Positions 15,064-23,609 of a stretch of 53,610 bases of DNA are shown in pieces. Below the pieces are notes generated by a model. The model was not told where the DNA came from. It searched no databases and saw only the letters and a list, made by a program, of their open reading frames with translations. The stretch's first letter is position 1. Each line of letters opens with the position of its first letter. The position numbers and the translations under genes were made by a program. The DNA is from Ktedonobacterales bacterium (GTDB lineage Bacteria > Chloroflexota > Ktedonobacteria > Ktedonobacterales > JADMIN01): the NCBI GenBank assembly GCA_025935195.1, contig JAICVS010000012.1, forward strand, positions 1-53,610. Direction: 5' to 3'.

Positions 15064-16107
15064 CTACTTGCCGCCGCTACGCTGCCGCTGCGCGCTCGCG
15101 GGAGTGCGGGCGTCGGTCAGCACACGCGCCGTCTCGGCCAGGCGCGTCGCATAGCCCATCTCGTTGTCGTACCAGGCGGCCACCGAGAGCATGCGCCCGT
15201 CGAGCACCTGCACCACGGGCAGGTCTACCAGTGATGAGATCGAGTCGCCGACGACACGGCAGGAAGCGAACTCCTCCTCGAGCACGTCCATGATGCCTTT
15301 GAGCGGCGCGGACGCCGCTGCCGCCCGGAAGGCGTCGCGCACCTCCTCATCGCTGGTCGGCTTCTCCACCAGCGCGTTCAGCTCGACGATGCTGCCGGTG
15401 CGCACCGGCACGCGGTACGCCTTGCCTGTGACTTGCAAGTCGGGCCAGATGAATTTGAGCGCCTTGGCCGCACCCGACGACGAGGGGATGATGTTCTCGG
15501 CGGCGGCCCAGGAGTCGCGGCGATCTCTCATCGGCTGGTCGGTGAGCGATTGGGTGTTGGTGTAAGCGTGGACGGTGGAGAAGAAGCCGGTCTGGATGCC
15601 GAAGCGCTCCTTGACGATCTTGACAAGCGGGGCCAGGGCGTTGGTGGTGCAGCTCGCCATACTGATGATGTGGTGCTCGCGCGGATCGTAGGCGTCCAGG
15701 TTGATTCCGGGCAGCAGCACGGCGTCGCAGTCCTGGAGCGTCTTGCTGGGTGCGCTGACGAGCACCCGCTTGGCGCCGCGATCCAGATGCGCCTGGGCGT
15801 TGGGGCGGGTGGTGGCGCGGCCGGTGGAGTCTACAACCAGATCCACGCCGAGCGCCGCCCAGTCGGGCAGCTCTTTGGTGGAGTCTACGAAGGCGATCTC
15901 GCGGCCGCCGATGATGAGCGTGTTATCGCGCGCCTTGACCGGCTCGGGCCAGAGGCCGTAGTTGGTGTCCACGGCGAACAGCGCCGCCAGCGTCGGCAGA
16001 TCTTTGATATCCGAGATCGAGACGGGAACGAACTGGTCGCCCTTGAGCGCCGCTTTGAGCGTGGAGCGGCCGATACGCCCGAAGCCGTGAATTGCGATCT
16101 TTCCCAT
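15064..16107 (-). CDS. gap: Type I glyceraldehyde-3-phosphate dehydrogenase
   Basis: This 347-residue enzyme oxidises and phosphorylates glyceraldehyde 3-phosphate. It has the N-terminal Rossmann motif IAIHGFGRIGRSTLKAAL, the catalytic segment SMASCTTNALAPLVKIV with Cys near residue 152, the HAYTNTQSLTDQP loop with the conserved His partner, RRDSWAAAENIIPSSSGAAK, and the C-terminal WYDNEMGYATR. The start is ATG 16107 with AAGGAG upstream. The catalytic motif reads SMASCTTN where most homologues have SNASCTTN, a mild variation. Cofactor preference cannot be told. It is likely a single-gene unit: acs is 191 bases upstream on the same strand with hairpins between. Confidence 0.95.
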   Translation of the reverse strand: MGKIAIHGFGRIGRSTLKAALKGDQFVPVSISDIKDLPTLAALFAVDTNYGLWPEPVKARDNTLIIGGREIAFVDSTKELPDWAALGVDLVVDSTGRATTRPNAQAHLDRGAKRVLVSAPSKTLQDCDAVLLPGINLDAYDPREHHIISMASCTTNALAPLVKIVKERFGIQTGFFSTVHAYTNTQSLTDQPMRDRRDSWAAAENIIPSSSGAAKALKFIWPDLQVTGKAYRVPVRTGSIVELNALVEKPTSDEEVRDAFRAAAASAPLKGIMDVLEEEFASCRVVGDSISSLVDLPVVQVLDGRMLSVAAWYDNEMGYATRLAETARVLTDARTPASAQRQRSGGK

Positions 16108-16217
16108 GGTGCGTGCTCCTTACCGAGACCTGGCCCCCAGCCCGCCGTTGGGCCGGGAGACATCTCCTCAGATAGTACGATGAAAACGATAGGGCGCATC
16201 CAGATGCCAGCCAGCCA

Positions 16218-16282
16218 GCGGTTGAAACCGCGCCTGAAGGCGTGCCGCCACCACGTCCGCCACCACGTCCGTCGGCGCGGAC
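16218..16282. repeat. Cluster of short hairpins and a 12-bp direct repeat between acs and gap
   Basis: Three small perfect hairpins follow each other: GCGGTTGAAACCGC (16218-16231), CGCCTGAAGGCG (16231-16242), and GTCCG/CGGAC (16267-16271 with 16278-16282). Between them ccaccacgtccg occurs twice in a row (16248-16259, 16260-16271). It lies just after the acs gene and could end its transcript; the arrangement resembles dispersed intergenic repeats. Confidence 0.65.
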
Positions 16283-16298
16283 GCGGAGGACGCGGCCC

Positions 16299-18263
16299 TT
16301 ACACGGCATGGGCGATCTCCTCCAGCGCGTCGGGGCTTTCCAGGGAGGAGAGGTCGCCCAGGTCGGCGCGGCCGAGGTGGCGCGCACGGATGAGCCGGCG
16401 CAGCACCTTGCCGTTGCGCGTCTTGGGGAGCTGGCGCACGAACAGCACGGTTTCGGGTTTGAGGGCGGGGCCAAGCACTTTGACAACCGCCGCCGTGATC
16501 TCGCCGCGCAGGGCGTCGGACGGGGCAGCATCGGGCTGGAGCACGGCGAAGACGACGACTGCCTCGCCTTTCACCTCGTGCGGGACGCCGACGGCGGCGG
16601 CTTCGGTGACGGCGGGGTGGGCGACGGCGGCGGATTCGACCTCGGCGGGGCCGAGGCGCTTGCCGGCGACTTTGATCGTGTCGTCGGAGCGGCCGAGAAT
16701 ATACCAGAAGCCGTCGGCGTCAATCACGGCGAAGTCGCCATGCACCCACAGGCCGGGGAAGCGCTGCCAGTACGCCGCCTCGTACCGCTCCGGCGCGTGC
16801 CAGAAGCCGCGCGTCATGCCCGGCCAGGGCTTGCGGATGACCAGCTCGCCGACCGCGTTGCGCACAGGCCGGCCCGCGTCGTCCACCACGTCGGCGGCGA
16901 TGCCGGGGACGGCGGTGGAGAAGGAGCAGGGCTTGATCGGCTGGATGGTGGTGCAGCCGACGATACCGCCGGAGATCTCAGTGCCGCCGGAGTAGTTGAT
17001 GATCGGGCAGCGTCCACCGCCGACGACGGTGAAGAACCAGTGCCAGGGGGCGGAGTTCCACGGCTCGCCGCTCGCGCCGAGGATGCGCAGCCGGCTCAGG
17101 TCGTGCCGCTTCACCAGTGCGTCGCCGTGGCCCATCAGTGAGCGGATGACGGTGGGCGCGATGCCCATGACGGTGACAGCGTGGCGCGCGGCGAAGTCCC
17201 AGAGGCGGTCGGGGGCGGGGTAGTCCGGCGTGCCTTCGTAGATGGCGAGCGTGGCGCCGAGCAGCAACGCGCCGCTGATGGCCCAGGGGCCCATCATCCA
17301 GCCGATGTCGGTGAGCCAGAAGAAGGTGTCGTCCTCTTGCACGTCGAAGAGGTGCGCCATGTCCTGCGCGCCTTTGATGGGGAAGCCGCAGTGGACATGG
17401 ACGGCGCCTTTGGGCGTGCCGGTGGTGCCGGAGGTGTAGATCAGCATGTACGGGTCTTCGGCGGCGGTCTCCTCGGTCGCGCAGTCCGGCGCGGCAGGGT
17501 CCACCGCCTCGTGCCACCAGACGTCGCGCGTGGGATTCCAGGCGACATCCGTGCCGACGCGCCGCACCACCAACAGTTTCTCGACGCTGGGCGACTCAGC
17601 GGCGGCGGCGTCCGCGATGTCTTTCATGCGCACGACTTTGCCGCGGCGATAGTAGCCGTCGGCGGTGATGATTATCTTGGCGCCAGCGTCTTGTAGGCGG
17701 GTGGCGACGGCCTCGACGCCGTAGCCGGAGAAGACGGGCATGTAGATCGCGCCGATGCGGCCACAGGCCAGCGTGGCGGCGACGGTTTCGGGGATCATGG
17801 GCATGTAGATGGCGACGCGGTCGCCCTTGCCGACGCCCAGCGCCTTGAGCGCGTTGGCGGCGCGGTTGGTGAGCGCGGTCAGCTCGCGATAGCTGAGGCG
17901 GCGCGTTTCGCCGTCCTCGCCCTCCCAGATCACGGCGGCGCGCTCGCCAGCCCCGCTCGTGACGTGTTTATCCAGCGCGGAGGAGACGTAGTTGAAGTGG
18001 CCGCCGGTGAACCATGTCGTCCAGGGGATGCCGCGTGAGGTGTCCATGACCTGGGTGTAGGGGCGCTGCCAGACCAGCCCAAGGTCGGCAGAGACGGCAT
18101 CCCAGAACCAGGCGGGGTCGGCGTCGGCACGGGCCAGCAGATCGGCGTACGCGGCGATATTGTGGCGGCGCATGAAGCGCAGCAGGCGGCTCTTATCCAG
18201 GTAGGCTTTGGAGGGACGCCAGACAACCGGCTCACTCAGGCTCTCCCAGTTTTCGACACTCAT
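16299..18263 (-). CDS. Acetyl-CoA synthetase-type AMP-forming acyl-CoA ligase
   Basis: This 654-residue ANL-superfamily ligase activates acetate (or a similar short acid) to the acyl-CoA via an acyl-AMP. The N-terminal region WFTGGHFNYVSSALDKH corresponds to the ACS-specific cap. Core motifs are the P-loop MLIYTSGTTGTPKGAVH near residue 275, the Y-(S/T)-GGTE-like INYSGGTEISGG, the hinge region YILGRSDDTIKVAGKRLGP, and the catalytic Lys in LPKTRNGKVLRRLIR near residue 620. The length matches Acs, although several cap residues differ from the usual WF.GG.LN pattern, so propionyl-CoA or another short-chain ligase is possible. It would feed acetyl-CoA into the glyoxylate route, for which isocitrate lyase is in this window. 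Confidence 0.88.
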   Translation of the reverse strand: MSVENWESLSEPVVWRPSKAYLDKSRLLRFMRRHNIAAYADLLARADADPAWFWDAVSADLGLVWQRPYTQVMDTSRGIPWTTWFTGGHFNYVSSALDKHVTSGAGERAAVIWEGEDGETRRLSYRELTALTNRAANALKALGVGKGDRVAIYMPMIPETVAATLACGRIGAIYMPVFSGYGVEAVATRLQDAGAKIIITADGYYRRGKVVRMKDIADAAAAESPSVEKLLVVRRVGTDVAWNPTRDVWWHEAVDPAAPDCATEETAAEDPYMLIYTSGTTGTPKGAVHVHCGFPIKGAQDMAHLFDVQEDDTFFWLTDIGWMMGPWAISGALLLGATLAIYEGTPDYPAPDRLWDFAARHAVTVMGIAPTVIRSLMGHGDALVKRHDLSRLRILGASGEPWNSAPWHWFFTVVGGGRCPIINYSGGTEISGGIVGCTTIQPIKPCSFSTAVPGIAADVVDDAGRPVRNAVGELVIRKPWPGMTRGFWHAPERYEAAYWQRFPGLWVHGDFAVIDADGFWYILGRSDDTIKVAGKRLGPAEVESAAVAHPAVTEAAAVGVPHEVKGEAVVVFAVLQPDAAPSDALRGEITAAVVKVLGPALKPETVLFVRQLPKTRNGKVLRRLIRARHLGRADLGDLSSLESPDALEEIAHAV

Positions 18264-18671
18264 CGGTTAGGCCCCCTCTTCGACACATCGGCGCACCATC
18301 GCACGCAGCGCCGTCGCTGCTTCCTATGGCGCATTGTAGCACCGCGGGAAGAGACGACGAGAACGACCATAGAGGACACGGAGGAACACGGAGGAACACG
18401 GAGGAACACGGAGGAACACGGAGGGCAGAGGGGAGGAGAGAGTTGAAGCGCAGAAGGCGTAGCGGACGTGGCGGACGCGGAGTGAGGAAGAGCGATGGGG
18501 CGGGCCGTTCTCGCTGGCCGGCTCACCCTCCCGCCCCTTCCCTGGTGAGGGTTGCGGAGTTGGGGGCCAGGTCTTTCCGCGCGGTATAATCCCGATCATC
18601 CCGCTTGACGCGGCATCGTGGCCCTGGCATCCCCTGCGCACTCACCCTAGCTCAACGATAGATGAGGCAGC
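18264..18671. other. Non-coding region between divergent acs and membrane-protein genes
   Basis: No gene is supported. The stretch holds a 10-bp tandem repeat (18381-18420), a degenerate GC-rich inverted repeat (CTCACC/GGTGAG around 18523-18549) and a perfect TATAAT at 18585-18590 with a poor -35 (TTGGGG at 18560, 19-base spacer) that could serve the downstream gene at 18672. Confidence 0.6.
18381..18420. repeat. 10-bp tandem repeat x4
   Basis: The unit gaggaacacg occurs four times in a row without mismatch, flanked by the related gaggacacg. It is purine-rich on this strand and resembles the acagaggac repeat at 21961. Confidence 0.95.
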
Positions 18672-19709
18672 ATGCAAGTTCTCCCGCTCGCCCTCTTTCT
18701 GGTGATGTTGGAGCTGACCGTTGGCTCCTTCGTCAGCCTATACCTGCTGGACCTGCGCGGCGACACCAGTCGCGGCTTCGTCGTGTTCCAGGGCGTCCTC
18801 TATCTCGTCTTCGCCGGCCTGACCTTGCTCGCCATGAATGCTTTCGCCACCCCGGAGATCATCCGCGGCATCGGCCTCGACGAACGCTGGGTCCAGGCGC
18901 AGGGACCGCTGGCGCTGGCCTTCACGCTGCTGCTGATCCCCTGGAACGTGCTGCTCTGGGCGGATAAACAGCCGCGCGGCGCAAAGCGCAAGGCGGCGGC
19001 ACAGCCGCCCGATCCGCGCGTGCTGCGCCCGCGGCGCGTCCGCTACGCGCTCGGCGCGCTGGTCGCGCTCGTCGGCCTCGCCGCGCTCTTCGTGGACGGC
19101 ATGGCATATCGCACCCTCGCGGATAGCCGACTGGGCGGCGCGCTGGTAGTGCTGGCGCTGGTCGCCGGCGCCCTCGCGCTCGGCGGCGTGATGACGGCCA
19201 TGCTGCTCGGCCACTGGTATCTCAACACCCCCACCGCCTCGGGCAAGCCGCTGGAGTTCGTGACGACGCTGCTGCTGGTGGCGCTGGCGGCGGAGATGGT
19301 CTTCACCGTCCTGATTGGCCCAAGCACCGCCCACCCCAGCTCGAACCTGCAAGCCGTCGCCCCCGGCACCACCATCCAGACCACCGGCAGCGGCATCGTC
19401 GTCACCACCCCCACGCCGAAACCCACCGCGCCGGCCCAGGCGACCGCGCAGCCGGGCACGGCCCCATCCGTGCGACAGGTGCAGCAGGACGAGCAGCGGC
19501 AGGCGCCGCTCGGCCGGAGCGTGTTCGTCTGGCTACAATTCCTGATGGGCCTGCTCTCACCGCTCGTGCTCGGCGGCGTCGCGCTCTACCTGACACGCGG
19601 TCGCTCCTTCCAGTCGGCCACCGGCATGCTCTACCTGTGCGTCTCCTTCGTCTTCATCGGCGAGGTGATCGGGCGCGGCCTGCTGTTGTTCGCCACGACC
19701 GGCGCCTAA
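18672..19709 (+). CDS. Polytopic membrane protein of unknown function
   Basis: This 345-residue protein has about eight hydrophobic segments: LPLALFLVMLELTVGSFV, GVLYLVFAGLTLLAM, LALAFTLLLIPWNVLLW, YALGALVALVGLAALFV, LVVLALVAGALALGGVM, EFVTTLLLVALAAEMVF, FVWLQFLMGLLSPLVLG and MLYLCVSFVFIGEVIGR. Between helices 6 and 7 there is a Pro/Thr/Gln-rich loop of about 60 residues. The overall layout is faintly like NrfD/PsrC-type subunits, but I see no partner iron-sulphur protein and do not assign it. It starts at ATG 18672. Confidence 0.75.
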   Translation: MQVLPLALFLVMLELTVGSFVSLYLLDLRGDTSRGFVVFQGVLYLVFAGLTLLAMNAFATPEIIRGIGLDERWVQAQGPLALAFTLLLIPWNVLLWADKQPRGAKRKAAAQPPDPRVLRPRRVRYALGALVALVGLAALFVDGMAYRTLADSRLGGALVVLALVAGALALGGVMTAMLLGHWYLNTPTASGKPLEFVTTLLLVALAAEMVFTVLIGPSTAHPSSNLQAVAPGTTIQTTGSGIVVTTPTPKPTAPAQATAQPGTAPSVRQVQQDEQRQAPLGRSVFVWLQFLMGLLSPLVLGGVALYLTRGRSFQSATGMLYLCVSFVFIGEVIGRGLLLFATTGA

Positions 19710-19721
19710 TCAGCATTGTAG

Positions 19722-19741
19722 GGTCGAGGCCTGCCTCGACC
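19722..19741. repeat. Perfect 9-bp hairpin (GGTCGAGGC/GCCTCGACC)
   Basis: Arms 19722-19730 and 19733-19741 with a two-base loop follow the membrane-protein stop. It may be a terminator without T-run or a dispersed short palindrome. Confidence 0.7.
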
Positions 19742-19788
19742 GCCGCGTAACGGAGACGGAAGCAACGGCACATGAGGAGGACGAGACC

Positions 19789-21147
19789 GTGACGCAAGCG
19801 GCAGCTATCGATCCCGCGATCTTCAAAGCGTATGACGTGCGCGGCGTCTACCCCACCGAGCTGAGCGACGAGGCGGCCTACCGCATCGCGCGCGCGCTGG
19901 TGTCTTTCCTCGGCGCGGATCGCGTCGCCGTCGGCCGCGACATGCGCGTCTCCTCGCCCGCGCTGGCGGCGGCCGTCATCCGCGGCATCACTGACCAGGG
20001 CGCCGGCGCCGTTGACCTGGGCCTCACCACGACGGACGAGCTGTATTTCGCCGTCGGCAAGTTCGGCTATCCCGCCGGCGTGATGATCACCGCCTCGCAC
20101 AATCCCGGGCGCTACAATGGCCTGAAGCTGTGCCGCGCCGAGGCTGTCGCGCTCAGCTCCGAGACCGGCGTCAACCAGATCCGCGATCTCGCCCTCGCCG
20201 GCGACTTCGGCCAGCCGTCGCGCCAGGGGCAGGTCATCGCGCGCGACGTCAGCGACGACTACGTGCGTCACTGCCTCTCGTTCATAGATGTCGGCAAGGT
20301 GCGGCCGCTCAAGATCGCCGTGGATGCCGGCAACGGCATGGCCGGCATGATCATCCCGCGCGTCTTCGCGCACCTGCCCTGCGCGCTCGTGCCACTCTAC
20401 TTCGAGCTGGACGGCGCCTTCCCCAATCACCCGGCCAGCCCCATCGAGCCGGAGAACACGGAGGAGCTGCGCCGTGTCGTGGTCGAGCAACACTGCGACA
20501 TGGGCGTCGCCTTCGATGGCGACGCCGACCGCATGTTCCTCGTTGACGAGCGGGGCCGGCTGCTCGGCGGCGACATGGTGACGGCGCTGGTGGCGCAGAG
20601 CTTGCTGCGCACCCATCCGCATGCGACCATCCTTTACAACCTGATTTGCTCGCGCAGCGTACCAGAGGTGATCGAGCGCAACGGCGGCGTTGCGGTGCGC
20701 ACGCGCGTCGGCCACTCGTTCATCAAGGCGCGCATGCGCGAGGAGAACGCGATCTTCGGCGGCGAGCATTCCGGTCACTTCTACTTCCGCGACAACTGGT
20801 TCGCGGACTCCGGGCTGATCGCCTTCCTGATCGTGCTCGAATTGATCAGCGAGAGCGGCAAGACGGTCTCAGAGTTGCTCAAGCCGATTGACACGCGCGT
20901 GCGCAGCGGCGAGATCAACACCGAGGTGAGCGACCAACAGGGGCGTATGCGCGCCATCGAGGAGCACTTCGCCGCGCAAGGCGCCGAGATTGACCATCTG
21001 GACGGCATCACGATGGCGTTCCCAACGTGGTGGGCGAACGTGCGGCCATCGAACACGGAGCCGCTGTTGCGGCTGAATGTGGAGGCGGACACGCCCGATG
21101 AGCTGGCGCGTCGCCGTGACGAAGTGCTGAGCATCATCCGCCAGTAG
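19789..21147 (+). CDS. Phosphomannomutase/phosphoglucomutase
   Basis: This 452-residue alpha-D-phosphohexomutase interconverts hexose 1- and 6-phosphates for sugar-nucleotide synthesis. The phosphoserine loop is VMITASHNPGRYNGLK near residue 100, the metal-binding loop is VAFDGDADRMFLVDE near residue 243, the sugar-binding loop is FGGEHSGHFYFRD near residue 325, and the phosphate-binding loop is RPSNTEPLLRLNVEA near residue 420. All four active-site loops are intact. The GEHSG form is that of the bifunctional PMM/PGM (AlgC/ManB) group. The start is GTG 19789 with AGGAGGAC upstream. Confidence 0.93.
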   Translation: MTQAAAIDPAIFKAYDVRGVYPTELSDEAAYRIARALVSFLGADRVAVGRDMRVSSPALAAAVIRGITDQGAGAVDLGLTTTDELYFAVGKFGYPAGVMITASHNPGRYNGLKLCRAEAVALSSETGVNQIRDLALAGDFGQPSRQGQVIARDVSDDYVRHCLSFIDVGKVRPLKIAVDAGNGMAGMIIPRVFAHLPCALVPLYFELDGAFPNHPASPIEPENTEELRRVVVEQHCDMGVAFDGDADRMFLVDERGRLLGGDMVTALVAQSLLRTHPHATILYNLICSRSVPEVIERNGGVAVRTRVGHSFIKARMREENAIFGGEHSGHFYFRDNWFADSGLIAFLIVLELISESGKTVSELLKPIDTRVRSGEINTEVSDQQGRMRAIEEHFAAQGAEIDHLDGITMAFPTWWANVRPSNTEPLLRLNVEADTPDELARRRDEVLSIIRQ

Positions 21148-21207
21148 CCGGCAGTAGGCTGAGAAAGCTGAGACGACGGCGGGGTATCCCTCGGAGGAGG
21201 CAGAGCA

Positions 21208-21945
21208 GTGGGAGTGCTTTCCCGATTCACCAACTACATCAAGACGGTCATGAGCTCCTTCCTGGACCGCGCGGAAGACCCCGGCCAGGCGCTCGACTAT
21301 TCGTACCAGAAGCAGCTTGAGCAATTGCAAGGGCTGCGGCGCAGCATCGCGGACGTGGTGACGAGCGAGAAGCGGCTGGAATTGCAACAGGCGCAGATCA
21401 CCTCACAGATGGACAAGTACGACGGCCAGGCACGCCAGGCGCTCTCGATGGGCCGCGAAGACCTCGCCCGCCTCGCGCTGGAGCGCAAGCAGGGCTTGCA
21501 GACGCAGATTGGCACCTTCGAGCAGCAGATCGCCCAGCTCAAAGACCAGCAGCAGAAGTTCGTCACGATGGAGCAGCGCCTCTCCGCCCGTGTGGACTCC
21601 TTCCGCACGCAGAAGGAGATGGTCAAGGCACAGTACGGCGCGGCGCAGGCGCAGGTGCGCATCCAGGAGGCGGCGACCGGCCTCTCCGAAGAGATGGGCG
21701 ACGTCAACCTGGCCGTCGAGCGCGCGCAGGACAAAGTATTGCAGATGCAGGCCCGCGCCAACGCCATGGACGAGCTGACCCAGGCCGGCACGCTGCCCGA
21801 GCTTGGCGCCGGTGATCCGCTCGACCGCCAGCTCGCCGCGATGGCGAACCAGTCCGAGGTAGACCGCCAGCTCACCGATCTCAAGTCACAGATGCAGCTT
21901 CCCGGCGCGCAGCCGCAAGCGCAGCTCCCGCCAGCCAACGGGTAG
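21208..21945 (+). CDS. pspA: PspA/IM30 family membrane-stress protein
   Basis: This 245-residue protein is almost entirely helical coiled coil with an amphipathic N-terminal helix (MGVLSRFTNYIKTVMSSFLD) and the family hallmark RAEDPGQALDYSYQKQLEQL. ESCRT-III-like PspA proteins oligomerise on the inner membrane and stabilise it under stress. The C terminus is a short Gln/Pro-rich tail. It starts at GTG 21208 behind GGAGG. It is followed by pspAA on the same strand and, beyond a DUF433 gene, by htpX-pspAB on the opposite strand, the same partner set seen in actinobacterial-type Psp systems. Confidence 0.93.
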   Translation: MGVLSRFTNYIKTVMSSFLDRAEDPGQALDYSYQKQLEQLQGLRRSIADVVTSEKRLELQQAQITSQMDKYDGQARQALSMGREDLARLALERKQGLQTQIGTFEQQIAQLKDQQQKFVTMEQRLSARVDSFRTQKEMVKAQYGAAQAQVRIQEAATGLSEEMGDVNLAVERAQDKVLQMQARANAMDELTQAGTLPELGAGDPLDRQLAAMANQSEVDRQLTDLKSQMQLPGAQPQAQLPPANG

Positions 21946-21960
21946 GTCGAGAACTTCACC

Positions 21961-21987
21961 ACAGAGGACACAGAGGACACAGAGGAG
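21961..21987. repeat. 9-bp tandem repeat x3
   Basis: acagaggac, acagaggac and acagaggag follow each other just after pspA. This is a purine-rich simple repeat similar in style to that at 18381. Confidence 0.9.
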
Positions 21988-22063
21988 AGAGGGAGGGGGA
22001 AGAAGGGGCGCCGTCCAGCCCAGGCGATTCATAGAGACACTGCCTGCCCGATATGACAAGGCT

Positions 22064-22089
22064 CCCCCTCTCCTCGCACGGAGAGGGGG
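22064..22089. repeat. Dispersed GC-rich palindrome (copy 3)
   Basis: CCCCCTCTCC (22064-22073) and GGAGAGGGGG (22080-22089), then ttggggggtgaggaacctcg. Downstream at 22115-22126 is ctgaagaatccgg, also found at the right end of the element at 35876-35983. Confidence 0.8.
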
Positions 22090-22160
22090 TTGGGGGGTGA
22101 GGAACCTCGCGCGCCGCTGAAGAATCCGGATGAGGGTAGGTATGGGGCGGCGATCTCTCG

Positions 22161-22180
22161 CCCACGATATGTATCGTGGG
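22161..22180. repeat. 9-bp inverted repeat upstream of pspAA
   Basis: CCCACGATA and TATCGTGGG separated by two bases form a perfect hairpin or palindromic site 39 bases upstream of the pspAA start. It could be a protein-binding site or part of a dispersed repeat. Confidence 0.6.
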
Positions 22181-22218
22181 ATGCGCGCCGCCGCCACGGC
22201 ATGAGGGGAGGGACTGAG

Positions 22219-22497
22219 GTGATCGTGCGCATCATGACCGAGAATCAGTACCGCATGACGGATGACCAGATGCGCCAGGTGGATCGGCTGGATGACGACC
22301 TGGAGGCCGCGCTGCACAACAACGATGTCGCCCTGTTTCGCGGCTCACTCGCTGCTCTCACCGACTACATTCGCCAGAGCGGCGCGCTGGTGCCCATAGA
22401 CGAGCTGGTGCCATCCGACGTGATCGTGCCCGCCCCGGATATGTCGCTGGAGGAGGCGCGTGAGCACTTCAAGCCCTTCACCATGCCCCCAGCATGA
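22219..22497 (+). CDS. pspAA: PspA-associated protein PspAA
   Basis: This 92-residue protein starts at GTG 22219 with GGGAGGG seven bases upstream. It begins VIVRIMTENQYRM, matching the PspAA pattern (M)IVRI.GE.QY, continues with a helical segment LDDDLEAALHNNDVALF, and ends in VPSDVIVPAPDMSLEEAREH, the usual PSD.V.P..D..LEE motif. PspAA accompanies PspA in many Gram-positive and Chloroflexota-like genomes; its exact role is not settled. The start choice excludes an upstream in-frame extension that would cross two palindromic repeats. Confidence 0.88.
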   Translation: MIVRIMTENQYRMTDDQMRQVDRLDDDLEAALHNNDVALFRGSLAALTDYIRQSGALVPIDELVPSDVIVPAPDMSLEEAREHFKPFTMPPA

Positions 22498-22549
22498 GGG
22501 CCGGCACAGGCACATACGGAGGTGCGGCATAAGCTCGACTTCCCCAACG

Positions 22550-22870
22550 GTGATCCGGCGACCAGACAAAGGGCTGACCATCAGCGGAACGCGCGTGACG
22601 CTGCACGCCCTGATGGACTACCCGCGGGCGGGGTGGCCGGCCGATGAGATCCGTGCGTCGCTGAATCTCAGCGATGCGCAGTTGCGCGCGGCGATGGAAT
22701 ACATCGCGGCTCATGGCGACGACGTAGAGACCGAGTATCAGCAAGTGCTCCGCGACGCGCGAGAGAGCCGCCGCTACTGGGAAGAACGCAACCAGGAACA
22801 CTATGCGCGTATGGCGGCTACTGCTCCCACTCCCGAAAAAGCGGCGCTCTACGCCAAGCTTGCCGAATAG
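22550..22870 (+). CDS. DUF433-family protein (antitoxin-like)
   Basis: This protein of about 106 residues contains GLTISGTRVTLHALMDY and a helix-turn-helix-like DEIRASLNLSDAQLRAAMEY, both typical of DUF433, followed by a helical C-terminal extension rich in Arg/Glu. DUF433 proteins often pair with a PIN-like (DUF5615) toxin, but none is seen here. The start is uncertain. GTG 22550 has no ribosome-binding site, whereas GGAGG at 22518 stands six bases before an in-frame ATA at 22529, which may be a mutated ATG. After the TAG at 22868 the same frame stays open for 27 further codons, so the end may also have been shortened by a nonsense change. Confidence 0.65.
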   Translation: MIRRPDKGLTISGTRVTLHALMDYPRAGWPADEIRASLNLSDAQLRAAMEYIAAHGDDVETEYQQVLRDARESRRYWEERNQEHYARMAATAPTPEKAALYAKLAE

Positions 22871-22963
22871 CGCGGACGGATCATTCGTGAGCTGTTGACC
22901 CAGGGCACAGTGAGCCTGCCCAAGCATGTAGGAACTGGGCGTGTATTCGTGCCATGATTGCCG

Positions 22964-23551
22964 TTAGAACGGCAAATCCCACACTGGATACCAGCGCTCG
23001 ATCTCCTGCTCCACCGGCAGCTCCTTGCCCAGCGCGCTCGCCAACCGCAGCTCCTCAGGGTTGTTGCGGCGGCGCAGCTTGTCATGCGTGTCTACCTGCG
23101 GCACGAATGGGAAGAACGTGCCGCGCTTGTAGTTGTAGAGCCAGTAGACGATCCCGCCGTCGGCGTTCTTGAAGGCGAAGATGGCGAAGAGCAGCTGGCT
23201 GCCGTACCCCTGGTCCAGCAGCGTGCGGCTGGCGACGTGGATGGTCGTCACCAGCGATTGAAAGTCACTGCCGGTGAAGATCAGCCAGGCGTAGCCCAGG
23301 TCATCGTGGACCGAGCGGTACTCCATGCCCGCATCCTGCTCATCGGCCACGCGCAGCATCTGATCGAGGTCGCGCTGCATCTGGCTAAACGGGCCGGACT
23401 TCACATCCTTGAAGCACATCGCCGCCGCGCCTGCTGGCGTGAGATTCTGCTCGGCCTCCAATGCCACCTGCGCCGTGCTCATGGCGAAGAGCCGCTCCGG
23501 CCCGACGGGCACGGGTTTTTGCCGCCCAAAGAGCGTATCCAGGATGCCCAT
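22964..23551 (-). CDS. pspAB: PspA-associated protein PspAB
   Basis: This 195-residue protein fits the PspAB family: N terminus MGILDTLFGRQKPVPVGPER, LFAMSTAQVALE, LTPAGAAAMCFKDV, the central YAWLIFTGSDFQSLVTTIH, GYGSQLLFAIFAF, YKRGTFFPFVPQ and the C-terminal EIERWYPVWDLPF. The biochemical role is not known to me; the gene travels with htpX and pspA. It starts at ATG 23551 with GGGAGGAG upstream and follows htpX by 58 bases on the same strand, so the two are likely an operon. Confidence 0.87.
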   Translation of the reverse strand: MGILDTLFGRQKPVPVGPERLFAMSTAQVALEAEQNLTPAGAAAMCFKDVKSGPFSQMQRDLDQMLRVADEQDAGMEYRSVHDDLGYAWLIFTGSDFQSLVTTIHVASRTLLDQGYGSQLLFAIFAFKNADGGIVYWLYNYKRGTFFPFVPQVDTHDKLRRRNNPEELRLASALGKELPVEQEIERWYPVWDLPF

Positions 23552-23609
23552 GCGCCCACACTCCTCCCGCTACGCCCTTGCGCGATGACGCTTCGTGACG
23601 GTGAGATGC

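Noticed and set aside
18672..19709. NrfD/PsrC-type respiratory membrane subunit
   Set aside because: Only the number of helices is similar; no iron-sulphur or molybdenum partner lies nearby.
22090..22218. Upstream extension of pspAA
   Set aside because: It would translate two palindromic repeats; GTG 22219 gives the exact family N terminus.
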